Positions 1-6,180 of a DNA stretch of 9,549 bases are shown here, in pieces (positions within the stretch are counted from its first letter, which is position 1; each line of letters starts with the position of its first letter). Source of the stretch: JALZDI01 sp965653225 (GTDB lineage Bacteria; Actinomycetota; Actinomycetes; Propionibacteriales; Nocardioidaceae). The notes beneath the pieces were generated by a model, which saw only the letters and a list, made by a program, of their open reading frames with translations, was not told the DNA's origin and made no database searches. A program made the translations under genes and the position numbers. The stretch spans positions 1 to 9,549 of the forward strand of contig CBFGZI010000136.1 of assembly GCA_965653225.1 (NCBI GenBank). Reading direction: 5' to 3'.

Positions 1-6
1 GACGGG

Positions 7-465
7 CTACGGGCGGTCGGTCACCCAGAGGTGGATGACCCCGCGCACGACGACGGTGCCGTCGTCTCGGGTGGCGGTCACCCGTACCGGCACGTCGGGG
101 GCACCGTCCCAGTCCGCCTGGGTCGTGTCGGCCGCGCAGGTGATGTCGGAGGTGGACTTGGCGAGGTACTCCACCTCCATCCCCTTGGGCAGCCAGCGCT
201 TGCCCGCGGGGATGGTGGCCTCGGCCAGCGCGCCCATCGCGGCCTCCAGCCCGTTGCACACCGCGATCGCGTGCACGGTGCCGATGTGGTTGTGCACCGC
301 CTTGCGGTTCGGGACGACCAGCTCGGCGTGGTGCGGTCGCAGGTCCTGGAAGCGCGGGCGGATGCTGCGGAAGTACGGCGCCTTGCGGGCGAACGCGACC
401 GAGAACAGCGTGCGTCCTCGCGGGAGCCTGGAGAAGGTGCGGTAGAGACCGAGTACGGAAGCCAC
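7..465 (-). CDS. DUF4442 hotdog-fold protein (putative acyl-CoA thioesterase)
   Basis: The 152-residue product looks like the DUF4442 family of single-domain hotdog proteins, related to PaaI/YiiD-type acyl-CoA thioesterases. The diagnostic core is residues 57-101: a V-H-N-H-I-G-T-V-H-A stretch, then the central helix with N71, G72 and E74, then a strand ending in V-E-Y. Hotdog thioesterases usually work as cytoplasmic dimers or tetramers; the substrate cannot be read from sequence. The frame stays open upstream to 615, but that part is Arg/Gly/Pro-rich and unlike the family. I chose the GTG at 465, just before the first family-like residues. It has no Shine-Dalgarno but has a TAGTAT -10 element 7 bases upstream, fitting a leaderless mRNA. 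It lies 166 bp downstream of rny and probably has its own promoter. Family call is fairly firm; enzymatic role is inference. Confidence 0.8.
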   Translation of the reverse strand: MASVLGLYRTFSRLPRGRTLFSVAFARKAPYFRSIRPRFQDLRPHHAELVVPNRKAVHNHIGTVHAIAVCNGLEAAMGALAEATIPAGKRWLPKGMEVEYLAKSTSDITCAADTTQADWDGAPDVPVRVTATRDDGTVVVRGVIHLWVTDRP

Positions 466-472
466 GGCCGCG

Positions 473-478
473 ATACTA
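473..478 (-). promoter_or_regulatory. -10 element TAGTAT for the DUF4442 gene
   Basis: TAGTAT on the minus strand fits the actinobacterial TAnnnT -10 consensus and ends 7 bases before the GTG at 465, so transcription would begin at or next to the start codon. No convincing -35 hexamer is visible 16-19 bases upstream, which is common for actinobacterial promoters. Confidence 0.5.
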
Positions 479-572
479 CCGGCGAGTAATCTTGGCCCGG
501 ACCTGGCGTTGAGGCGGGCCACGGCGGGTCGCCGGGCAACCAGCCTCGCTCCTGTTTCGCTCGGCGGCCAGG

Positions 573-599
573 CCCCTCCACGCCCCGCTCCCCCGCCCC
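573..599 (-). other. G-quadruplex motif downstream of rny
   Basis: On the minus strand four G runs of 4, 5, 4 and 4 bases (596-599, 590-594, 583-586, 573-576) are separated by loops of 1, 3 and 6 bases. This meets the strict G4+N1-7 quadruplex definition. It starts about 32 bases after the rny stop codon, so it would be in the rny 3' UTR as RNA and on the coding strand as DNA. It may help end or stabilise the transcript; folding is not demonstrated. Confidence 0.55.
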
Positions 600-631
600 G
601 GACCGGCCACAGCACACGAACTTGGAGACCC

Positions 632-1996
632 TCAGCGGGCGACCTCGGTGGCGCGGGACTCGCGGACGACCGTGACCCGGATCTGGCCGGGGTAGGTCAG
701 CTCCTCCTCGATCTGCTTGGCGATGTCGCGCGCCAGGACCTGGGCCTGGATGTCGTCGACGACGTCGGGGCACACCATCACACGGACGTCGCGCCCGGCC
801 TGCATGGCGTAGACCTTGTCGACGCCGTTCTTCTCGCGGGCGATCTCCTCCAGCCGCTGCAGCCGGGTGACGTAGGCCTCCAGCGACTCGCGCCGCGCAC
901 CGGGCCGGCCGCCGCTGATCGCGTCGGCGGCCTGGGTGACCACCGCCTCGACCGTACGCGGCTCGACCTCGTTGTGGTGCGCCTCGATCGCGTGCACGAC
1001 GTCGTCGCACTCCCCCAGTCGCCGGGCCAGGTCGGCGCCGACGATCGCGTGCGAACCCTCCGCCTCGTGGGTCAGCGCCTTGCCGACGTCGTGCAGCAGC
1101 GCCGCGCGCCGGCAGATGTCGCGGTCGAGCCCGAGCTCGTCGGCGATCATGCCGGCGATGTGCGCGGACTCGACGAGGTGCTTGAGCACGTTCTGCCCAT
1201 ACGAGGTGCGGTAGCGCAGCCGGCCGAGCGTGAGCACCAGCTCGGGGTGCAGGTCGGTGATGCCGAACTCGACGACGGCGTCCTCGCCGGCGCGGCGGCA
1301 GCTCTCCTCGACCTCGCCGGTGGCGCGCTCGTGCATCTCCTCGATCCGGCTGGGGTGGATGCGGCCGTCGGCGACGAGGGCCTCCAGCGTCAGCCGGCCG
1401 ACCTCGCGGCGCACCGGGTCGAAGCAGGACAGCAGCACCGCCTCCGGGGTGTCGTCGATGATGAGGTTGACGCCGGTGGTGTGCTCGAACGCCCGGATGT
1501 TGCGGCCCTCGCGGCCGATGATGCGGCCCTTCATGTCCTCGCCGGGCAGGTGCACCACGCACACGACCGACTCGGTGGTCTGCTCGGAGGCGAGCCGCTG
1601 GATGACCGTGGCCAGAATGCGCCTGGCGCGGGCGTCGCCGTCCTCCTGCGCCGCCCGCTCGATCTCGCGCACCGAGAGCACCGCTCGGCGTTTCGCGTCA
1701 CCCTCGATCTCGGCAATCAGCGCGTCGCGCGCCTGCTGGGCGGTGAGCCCCGCGATCCGCTCGAGCGTCGTACGCCGCTCCTCCTCGAGGGTGGTGAGCT
1801 CGGCGGCGCGTCGGTACAGCTCACGCACCTCGGAGTCGAGGCGCGCCTCACGTTCGGTCAGCCGGCTTTCGCGCCGCTCGATGTCCTGGCGGGTGTCCGC
1901 ACCCCTGCGGGTCAGTGTCATGACGACGAGCAGGAGGCCGACGACGGCGAGGACGAGCAGGCCCGCTCCGATGAGGAGAAGCTCTGAGACACCCAT
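632..1996 (-). CDS. rny: Ribonuclease Y
   Basis: RNase Y is a membrane-anchored endoribonuclease that starts mRNA decay and processes structured RNAs. The 454-residue protein shows the family layout: a hydrophobic N-terminal anchor (about 5-27), a charged coiled coil (about 30-140), a KH RNA-binding domain with G-R-I-I-G-R-E-G-R-N at 157-166, and an HD phosphohydrolase domain with L-H-D-V-G-K at 301-306 (metal ligands H302, D303). Further family blocks are R-Y-R-T-S-Y-G-Q-N-V-L near 261-271, A-H-H at 339-341, and Y-P-G-Q-I near 435-439. It is about 65 residues shorter than the roughly 520-residue Bacillus enzyme, mostly in the coiled coil. The ATG at 1996 has an AAGGGA Shine-Dalgarno (2004-2009) 7 bases upstream. 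The gene follows recX after 261 bp holding its own promoter and a leader with pairing potential. Confidence 0.95.
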   Translation of the reverse strand: MGVSELLLIGAGLLVLAVVGLLLVVMTLTRRGADTRQDIERRESRLTEREARLDSEVRELYRRAAELTTLEEERRTTLERIAGLTAQQARDALIAEIEGDAKRRAVLSVREIERAAQEDGDARARRILATVIQRLASEQTTESVVCVVHLPGEDMKGRIIGREGRNIRAFEHTTGVNLIIDDTPEAVLLSCFDPVRREVGRLTLEALVADGRIHPSRIEEMHERATGEVEESCRRAGEDAVVEFGITDLHPELVLTLGRLRYRTSYGQNVLKHLVESAHIAGMIADELGLDRDICRRAALLHDVGKALTHEAEGSHAIVGADLARRLGECDDVVHAIEAHHNEVEPRTVEAVVTQAADAISGGRPGARRESLEAYVTRLQRLEEIAREKNGVDKVYAMQAGRDVRVMVCPDVVDDIQAQVLARDIAKQIEEELTYPGQIRVTVVRESRATEVAR

Positions 1997-2002
1997 CCGC
2001 GG

Positions 2003-2202
2003 TTCCCTTCGTCCGCCGGACGCCTCCGGGCGCGCGGCTCGTCCGAGTACAAGGGACGCGCCGCCCCTGCGGCCGGTCGCGGGGACCGCGCAGTGCGGAA
2101 CAGTGTTCAGATGTCAGTGCCGTCGGTCAATCGTCGGTGACGGCGGGCTGCTTCTCATGCGTGGTTTCACAGGCTGACCGCTTAGCGCGAGTCGTCCCTT
2201 GT
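2003..2202 (-). promoter_or_regulatory. Long 5' leader of rny with alternative pairings (candidate translational switch)
   Basis: The predicted rny transcript has about 200 nt before its ATG. Its 5' end carries ACAAGGGACG (2193-2202), exactly complementary to CGTCCCTTGT at 2049-2058, 134 nt later. The UCCCUU core of that second arm (2051-2056) is also complementary to the rny Shine-Dalgarno AAGGGA (2004-2009). Pairing with the 5' arm would therefore leave the ribosome site free, and pairing with the Shine-Dalgarno would block it. Local stems lie between: GCCGTC/GACGGC (2139-2144 with 2119-2124) and CGTCC/GGACG (2018-2022 with 2010-2014), the latter next to the Shine-Dalgarno. I recognise no known riboswitch family. 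The pairings are seen; regulatory function is inference. Confidence 0.4.
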
Positions 2203-2209
2203 GCTTTGG

Positions 2210-2238
2210 AGGCTAGGACCGGCCCCCGGCCCGGTCAA
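2210..2238 (-). promoter_or_regulatory. Promoter for rny (TTGACC-17-TAGCCT)
   Basis: On the minus strand a -35 hexamer TTGACC (2233-2238) is separated by 17 bases from a -10 hexamer TAGCCT (2210-2215). This is good agreement with the housekeeping sigma consensus. Transcription would start near 2202-2205, 20 bases downstream of the recX stop region, so rny can be expressed separately from recA-recX. The spacer includes a GACCGG/CCGGTC inverted repeat. Confidence 0.55.
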
Positions 2239-2257
2239 GGACGGTAACCGCGAGTTA

Positions 2258-2869
2258 CTACTCGCCCTGCCCGTCAGCCGGGTCGAGCGCGGAGTCGGGA
2301 GCCGGGTCGAGCGAGGCGTCCATCGCGTCGACCGGGTCGGACGCGTCTCCGTTCTCGGCGAGCTCCTCCCGGACGACCCCCAGCGCGACACCGGGCGGGT
2401 ATCCCTTGCGGGCGAGCATCGCGCTCAGCCTGCGCATGCGCGTGGGGTGGTCGAGCCGCCCCATCGTGCGCAGCTTGCGGCGCACCAGCAGCCGCGCGGC
2501 CTCTGTCTCGGCCGCGGGGTCGACCTCCTCGAGCGCCTGCCGGGCCACGTCGTCGGACACGCCCTTGCGGCGCAGCTCCTGCGCGAGCGCCCGGCGGGCC
2601 AGACCCCGGCCGGTCTGGCGCGACTCGACCCAGGCACGGGCGAACGCCGCGTCGTCGATGAGCCCGACCTCCTCGAAGCGGTCCAGCAACCGCTGCGCCA
2701 CCTCGTCGGGGACGAGCTTCTTGGCCAGCGTGTCCGCCAGCTCCGCGCGGGTGCGGGGCTGGGCGGACAGCCGGTCGAGCAGGATCTTGCGCGCGACCGA
2801 CTCGGGATCGGCGTGCGGGCCGGTTCCCGGGTCGTCGTCGGGACGCGAGCGTGGTCTCGTCGTCGGCAC
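2258..2869 (-). CDS. recX: Regulatory protein RecX
   Basis: RecX binds RecA filaments and limits their extension and ATPase/recombinase activity. The 203-residue protein has the helical RecX core at about 24-172, with family-like segments around A-R-K-I-L-L-D-R-L (26-34), the F-E-E-V-G-L-I-D-D-A-A-F-A-R-A-W stretch (65-80) and A-R-R-A-L-A-Q-E-L-R-R-K-G-V (91-104). A low-complexity N-terminus (1-22) and an acidic Asp/Ala/Pro tail (173-203) flank the core, making it longer than many RecX proteins. The GTG start at 2869 is 6 bases after the recA stop; the only Shine-Dalgarno-like sequence, AGGGA, overlaps the recA stop at unusually short spacing, so translation is probably coupled to recA. Same transcription unit as recA, so likely SOS-induced with it. 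Confidence 0.93.
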   Translation of the reverse strand: MPTTRPRSRPDDDPGTGPHADPESVARKILLDRLSAQPRTRAELADTLAKKLVPDEVAQRLLDRFEEVGLIDDAAFARAWVESRQTGRGLARRALAQELRRKGVSDDVARQALEEVDPAAETEAARLLVRRKLRTMGRLDHPTRMRRLSAMLARKGYPPGVALGVVREELAENGDASDPVDAMDASLDPAPDSALDPADGQGE

Positions 2870-2875
2870 GGGTCC

Positions 2876-3925
<1,050 letters not shown>

Positions 3926-4062
3926 GTGTGCCACCCGAATGTCGTTGGTGCGGGCCTGGCGCCCGCGGGCTTGCTTGTTCATCGGACTCAACGCTAGGAC
4001 CCCTCACCGACAGTGCGTGCGAATCGCCGCCGACGGTGGAAAAAGGCCCCGTCTACGCAGGC

Positions 4063-4078
4063 TTGTGGACACAAACTA
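4063..4078 (-). promoter_or_regulatory. recA promoter -10 (TAGTTT) with overlapping 12-bp palindrome
   Basis: TAGTTT on the minus strand (4073-4078) fits TAnnnT and would place the start of transcription near 4066. A palindrome TTGTGGACACAA (4063-4074) overlaps its end and the predicted start site. No clear -35 hexamer is seen; the LexA box fills the spacer. The layout matches RecA promoters that LexA represses by covering the polymerase site. Confidence 0.5.
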
Positions 4079-4081
4079 GCC

Positions 4082-4095
4082 CGAACGTCTGTTCG
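4082..4095 (-). promoter_or_regulatory. LexA-binding site (SOS box) of recA
   Basis: CGAACGTCTGTTCG contains the actinobacterial/Gram-positive LexA core GAAC-N4-GTTC with both flanking C/G bases; on the minus strand it extends to TCGAACAGACGTTCGG. It lies 3 bases upstream of the TAGTTT -10, a position suited to repression released by RecA-stimulated LexA cleavage. This is the expected regulation of recA. Confidence 0.9.
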
Positions 4096-4106
4096 AAGCA
4101 CGCCGA

Positions 4107-4120
4107 CACGCCGCGGCGTG
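4107..4120. repeat. 14-bp perfect palindrome upstream of the recA SOS box
   Basis: CACGCCGCGGCGTG is self-complementary and begins 11 bases beyond the LexA box. It may be an operator half of the recA promoter or chance in GC-rich DNA; I know no regulator for it. Confidence 0.3.
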
Positions 4121-4201
4121 GCGGGACGCACCGAGCGTTCCCCCGGCGTTCGCGGACAGGTCGTGGAGAACCCTCCCCGACGCGTTGGTGGGCTTCCCGT
4201 C

Positions 4202-4221
4202 CCCTGCCGGGGGTGGCAGGG
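4202..4221 (-). terminator. Hairpin downstream of the thioesterase gene (putative terminator)
   Basis: CCCTGCC and GGCAGGG form a perfect 7-bp GC-rich stem with a 6-base loop, 42 bases after the thioesterase stop codon. There is no T tract, as is frequent for actinobacterial terminators, so the call rests on stem strength and position between an operon end and the recA promoter. Confidence 0.45.
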
Positions 4222-4227
4222 CCAGGG

Positions 4228-4244
4228 AACAGGCGGTTACATCC
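4228..4244 (-). repeat. Copy 1 of a 17-base element shared with the window's right end
   Basis: On the minus strand this reads GGATGTAACCGCCTGTT, 19 bases after the thioesterase stop. The same element with one mismatch is at 9533-9549 after the MFS gene, in the same orientation relative to the gene it follows. Confidence 0.4.
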
Positions 4245-4263
4245 CTTCCCGGGGACCGGACGG

Positions 4264-5049
4264 CTACCGCAGCAGGGCGATCTGGCGCGACTGCGCCACC
4301 AGCGTCCCGGTCGAGTCCCAGATCTCGAAGTCCTCCTCGTGGAACCCGCCCTGCACGTGGTGGGTGCTGACCCGGCAGGCCAGCCACCCCGGCGCCGGGC
4401 GCGCGCGCAGGTGCACGGTCAGCTCCAGCGTGGTCGAGCCGCGCTCGCCGAAGTCGAGCACCACCGGCGGTGCCGCGTCGACCATCAGCGGCAGCGTGAG
4501 CAGGTCGGGCTCGCGGCCGTCGGCCAGCCGCAGCCAGAACTCCATCGTCGGCTCGTGACCCGGCTCGCCGCGGAACCAGCCGGGCGTGCGCCCGAAGCGC
4601 GACTGCACCCGGTCGGCGATCGCCAGCCCCGGCATCCCGCCCTCGCCCATCGGGTCGGCGCACTCCTCCGGCGGCGGCAGCGACGGCGGGCGGTTGAACA
4701 GCACGGTCCGCTCGGGCGGGCTGCCCAGGTCGCTGAACGTCGCCAGCACCCGCATGGTCTCCTTCTCCCCCTGCACCAGGCTGACCTGGCCGGTGGCCGT
4801 ACGCCGACCGGCACGCACCACCTCGGTGCGCACCCTCGCCGGCCCCGGCTTGGCAGCGCGCAGGTAGTGCGCCGACACGACCAGGGGGTCGGGCAGCGGC
4901 ATCTCCGCGTCCAGGGCACGCAGGCAGATGCCGAGCAGGTAGCCGCCGTTGGGGCCGGACAGCGCGTCCCACCGGTCGGTGACCGTCGCGGCGTACTCCC
5001 CCGGCGCCACGGCCTCGACCGCGGTGTCGACGTCGAACTCGCTGCCCAT
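4264..5049 (-). CDS. Acyl-CoA thioesterase-like protein (double hotdog, TesB-like)
   Basis: The 261-residue protein resembles the thioesterase-like superfamily (4HBT_3 type) common in actinobacteria, in which two hotdog domains are fused. The N-terminal half has G-P-N-G-G-Y-L-L-G at 32-40 and D-P-L-V-V-S-A-H-Y-L-R at 54-64. The C-terminal half has S-T-T-L-E-L-T-V-H-L-R at 205-215 and ends D-S-T-G-T-L-V-A-Q-S-R-Q, the usual last strand of the fold. The expected reaction is hydrolysis of an acyl-CoA; the substrate is unknown. I chose the ATG at 5049, 6 bases after a GAGGA Shine-Dalgarno (5056-5060), over the GTG one codon earlier, which would be only 3 bases away. It is 78 bp downstream of the DUF3046 gene, probably in the same transcript, and ends before the recA promoter. 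Confidence 0.85.
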   Translation of the reverse strand: MGSEFDVDTAVEAVAPGEYAATVTDRWDALSGPNGGYLLGICLRALDAEMPLPDPLVVSAHYLRAAKPGPARVRTEVVRAGRRTATGQVSLVQGEKETMRVLATFSDLGSPPERTVLFNRPPSLPPPEECADPMGEGGMPGLAIADRVQSRFGRTPGWFRGEPGHEPTMEFWLRLADGREPDLLTLPLMVDAAPPVVLDFGERGSTTLELTVHLRARPAPGWLACRVSTHHVQGGFHEEDFEIWDSTGTLVAQSRQIALLR

Positions 5050-5064
5050 CACCCGTCCTCGTGT

Positions 5065-5117
5065 CGGTTCGTTGCACTGGCTCGGAGACCCTCCGGCGTA
5101 CGACCGCAGACGAACCG
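5065..5117 (-). repeat. Inverted repeat in front of the thioesterase gene
   Basis: CGGTTCGT (5065-5072) and ACGAACCG (5110-5117) are exact complements 37 bases apart, filling the 78-bp gap between the DUF3046 stop and the thioesterase Shine-Dalgarno. As RNA they could form an 8-bp stem that separates expression of the two genes. Function is unknown. Confidence 0.3.
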
Positions 5118-5127
5118 CCCGTGGTCG

Positions 5128-5322
5128 TTACTTCTCCGAGGGAGGGAGCTCGAGCGCCTCCCACACGGCCCGCCAGACCTGCTTGGGCGTCTCTCCCTCC
5201 GCCAGCGCCTCGTCGACGGTGCGTCCGCCGAGGCTCCGGAGCACCTGCTCGCGCGCCCAGGTACGGGAGTACGCCGGGCCGAGGTGATGCTCCATGCGGG
5301 ACCAGAACTCGGTGTGTCTCAT
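5128..5322 (-). CDS. DUF3046 family protein
   Basis: This 64-residue protein matches DUF3046, a small actinobacterial family of unknown function whose members sit near recA; the M. tuberculosis member is Rv2738c, next to recA. Visible features are the opening M-R-H-T-E-F-W-S-R-M, the tract W-A-R-E-Q-V-L-R-S-L-G-G-R-T-V-D-E-A-L (22-40) and a Trp-containing amphipathic helix (P-K-Q-V-W-R-A-V-W-E, 46-55). There is no signal peptide, membrane segment or cysteine. The ATG at 5322 shares its A with the stop of the preceding permease (TGATG), implying translational coupling. In-frame residues upstream do not look like the family. Here the neighbour on the 5' side is an ABC exporter rather than recA alone. 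The family call is good; the function is unknown. Confidence 0.85.
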   Translation of the reverse strand: MRHTEFWSRMEHHLGPAYSRTWAREQVLRSLGGRTVDEALAEGETPKQVWRAVWEALELPPSEK

Positions 5323-6122
5323 CACTTCAGCAGCAGCTTCTCCAGGCGACCCGATGCGACGTACAGGCCGATGCCGCCCATCACGGCCAGGTAGGCCACC
5401 GACGCCAGCGAGCCCCATGACAGGGCGCCGGTGACGAGCTCACGGCACAGCACCACGGCACGGTACAGCGGCGTCGTCTCGACCACCCACTGCAGGGGCG
5501 GCGGGTACGCGCTCAGCGGGTAGAACGTCGCGGAGAACAGGAACATCGGCAGGATCGCCAGCTGCACGAACTCGAAGTCCTGCCAGCTGCGCATGAACGT
5601 CGTCAGCGCCATCCCGACTCCCGCGAACGCGAAGCCGACCAGCAGAGCCGCCGGCAGCGCGAGCAGCGCGAACCACGAGTCGACCAGACCCATCGCGAGC
5701 ATCACCAGCAGGAAGCCCGTGGAGTAGATGCCGCCGCGCAGCAGCGCCCAGGTCACCTCGCCGGTGGCGACGTCCCACGGCCGCAGTGGTGTGGCCAGCA
5801 CGGTGTCGTAGAGCTTGGCGTACTTCATGCGGAAGAAGATGTTGTAGGTCGAGTCGAAGATCGCGCCGTTCATCGCCGACGACGCCAGCATCGCCGGGGC
5901 CACGAACTCGGTGTAGGGCACCTGTTCGCCGTTGAGCACGAACCCGCCGACCAGCACCGAGACGCCGATGCCGATCGAGAACAGGTAGAACACCGGCTCG
6001 AGGAACCCGCTGAGGAACACCAGCCAGCCGCGCTTGTAGACGAGGAAGTTGCGCTCGACCAGGCGCCAGCCGGCCGAGCGCAGCGGCGGCGTCGGGAGCA
6101 CCCTCGCGGTCAGCGTCGCCAT
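5322..6122 (-). CDS. ABC-2 type transporter membrane protein (NodJ-like), second permease
   Basis: The 266-residue integral membrane protein is the second permease of an ABC exporter. It resembles NodJ/DrrB-type ABC-2 subunits: an N-terminal amphipathic part with V-E-R-N-F-L-V-Y-K-R (22-31), a first helix with F-L-E-P-V-F-Y-L-F (40-48), the S-S-A-M-N-G-A-I-F-D segment (81-90), P-M-F-L-F-S-A-T-F-Y-P-L-S at 192-204 and T-P-L-Y-R-A-V-V-L-C-R at 217-227; about six membrane helices. I chose the ATG at 6122. The open frame upstream to 6287 only reads the 9-bp repeat as Gly-Gly-Asp units and the neighbour's coding region out of frame. GGTGG lies 4 bases before the ATG, inside the last repeat unit. 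It is clearly related to the preceding permease, so the two probably form a heterodimer. Confidence 0.9.
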   Translation of the reverse strand: MATLTARVLPTPPLRSAGWRLVERNFLVYKRGWLVFLSGFLEPVFYLFSIGIGVSVLVGGFVLNGEQVPYTEFVAPAMLASSAMNGAIFDSTYNIFFRMKYAKLYDTVLATPLRPWDVATGEVTWALLRGGIYSTGFLLVMLAMGLVDSWFALLALPAALLVGFAFAGVGMALTTFMRSWQDFEFVQLAILPMFLFSATFYPLSAYPPPLQWVVETTPLYRAVVLCRELVTGALSWGSLASVAYLAVMGGIGLYVASGRLEKLLLK

Positions 6123-6176
6123 GTCGCCACCGTCGCCACCGTCGCCACCGTCGCCACCGTCGCCACCGTCGCCACC
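6123..6176 (-). repeat. Six tandem copies of a 9-bp unit between two permease genes
   Basis: GTCGCCACC (GGTGGCGAC on the coding strand) is repeated six times without error, followed by a degenerate seventh copy (6177-6185) that runs into the upstream stop codon. It fills nearly all of the 58-base gap between the two permeases and abuts the ATG at 6122. Each unit carries a GGTGG Shine-Dalgarno-like core and a GTG. The downstream gene opens ATGGCGACG, resembling another unit, but out of phase by one base with the GTGs. Confidence 0.95.
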
Positions 6177-6180
6177 GTCG

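Larger units (their letters stand above)
3926..4263 (-). promoter_or_regulatory. recA control region and leader (338 bp without a supported gene)
   Basis: This stretch holds, in minus-strand order: the 3' end of the thioesterase transcript with a 17-base shared element and a hairpin, a 14-bp palindrome, the LexA box, the recA -10, and a leader of about 140 nt to the chosen recA ATG. The leader has a five-T tract at 4040-4044 without a hairpin in front of it. An in-frame extension of recA from TTG at 3991 is the only coding possibility I see and I judge it less likely. Confidence 0.6.

Noticed and set aside
78..1562. Long minus-strand open frame of 494 codons across the DUF4442 and rny genes
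   Set aside because: It is an Arg/Gly/Pro/His-rich out-of-frame reading of rny (KH and HD motifs are in the other frame) and matches no family.
509..1987. Plus-strand open frame antiparallel to rny
   Set aside because: High GC removes stop codons on the opposite strand; composition is Asp/Leu/Val/Arg-biased without motifs.
2099..2110. GAACAGTGTTC in the rny leader as a second LexA box
   Set aside because: The half-sites GAAC and GTTC are 3 bases apart; LexA sites of this type need 4, as in the recA box.
2217..2236. GACCGG/CCGGTC hairpin after recX as a terminator
   Set aside because: It has only 6 bp, no T tract, and lies within the spacer of a good TTGACC-17-TAGCCT promoter, which explains the segment better.
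4040..4044. Five-T tract in the recA leader (minus strand) as an intrinsic terminator
   Set aside because: No stable GC-rich hairpin directly precedes it; termination there would also cut off recA.
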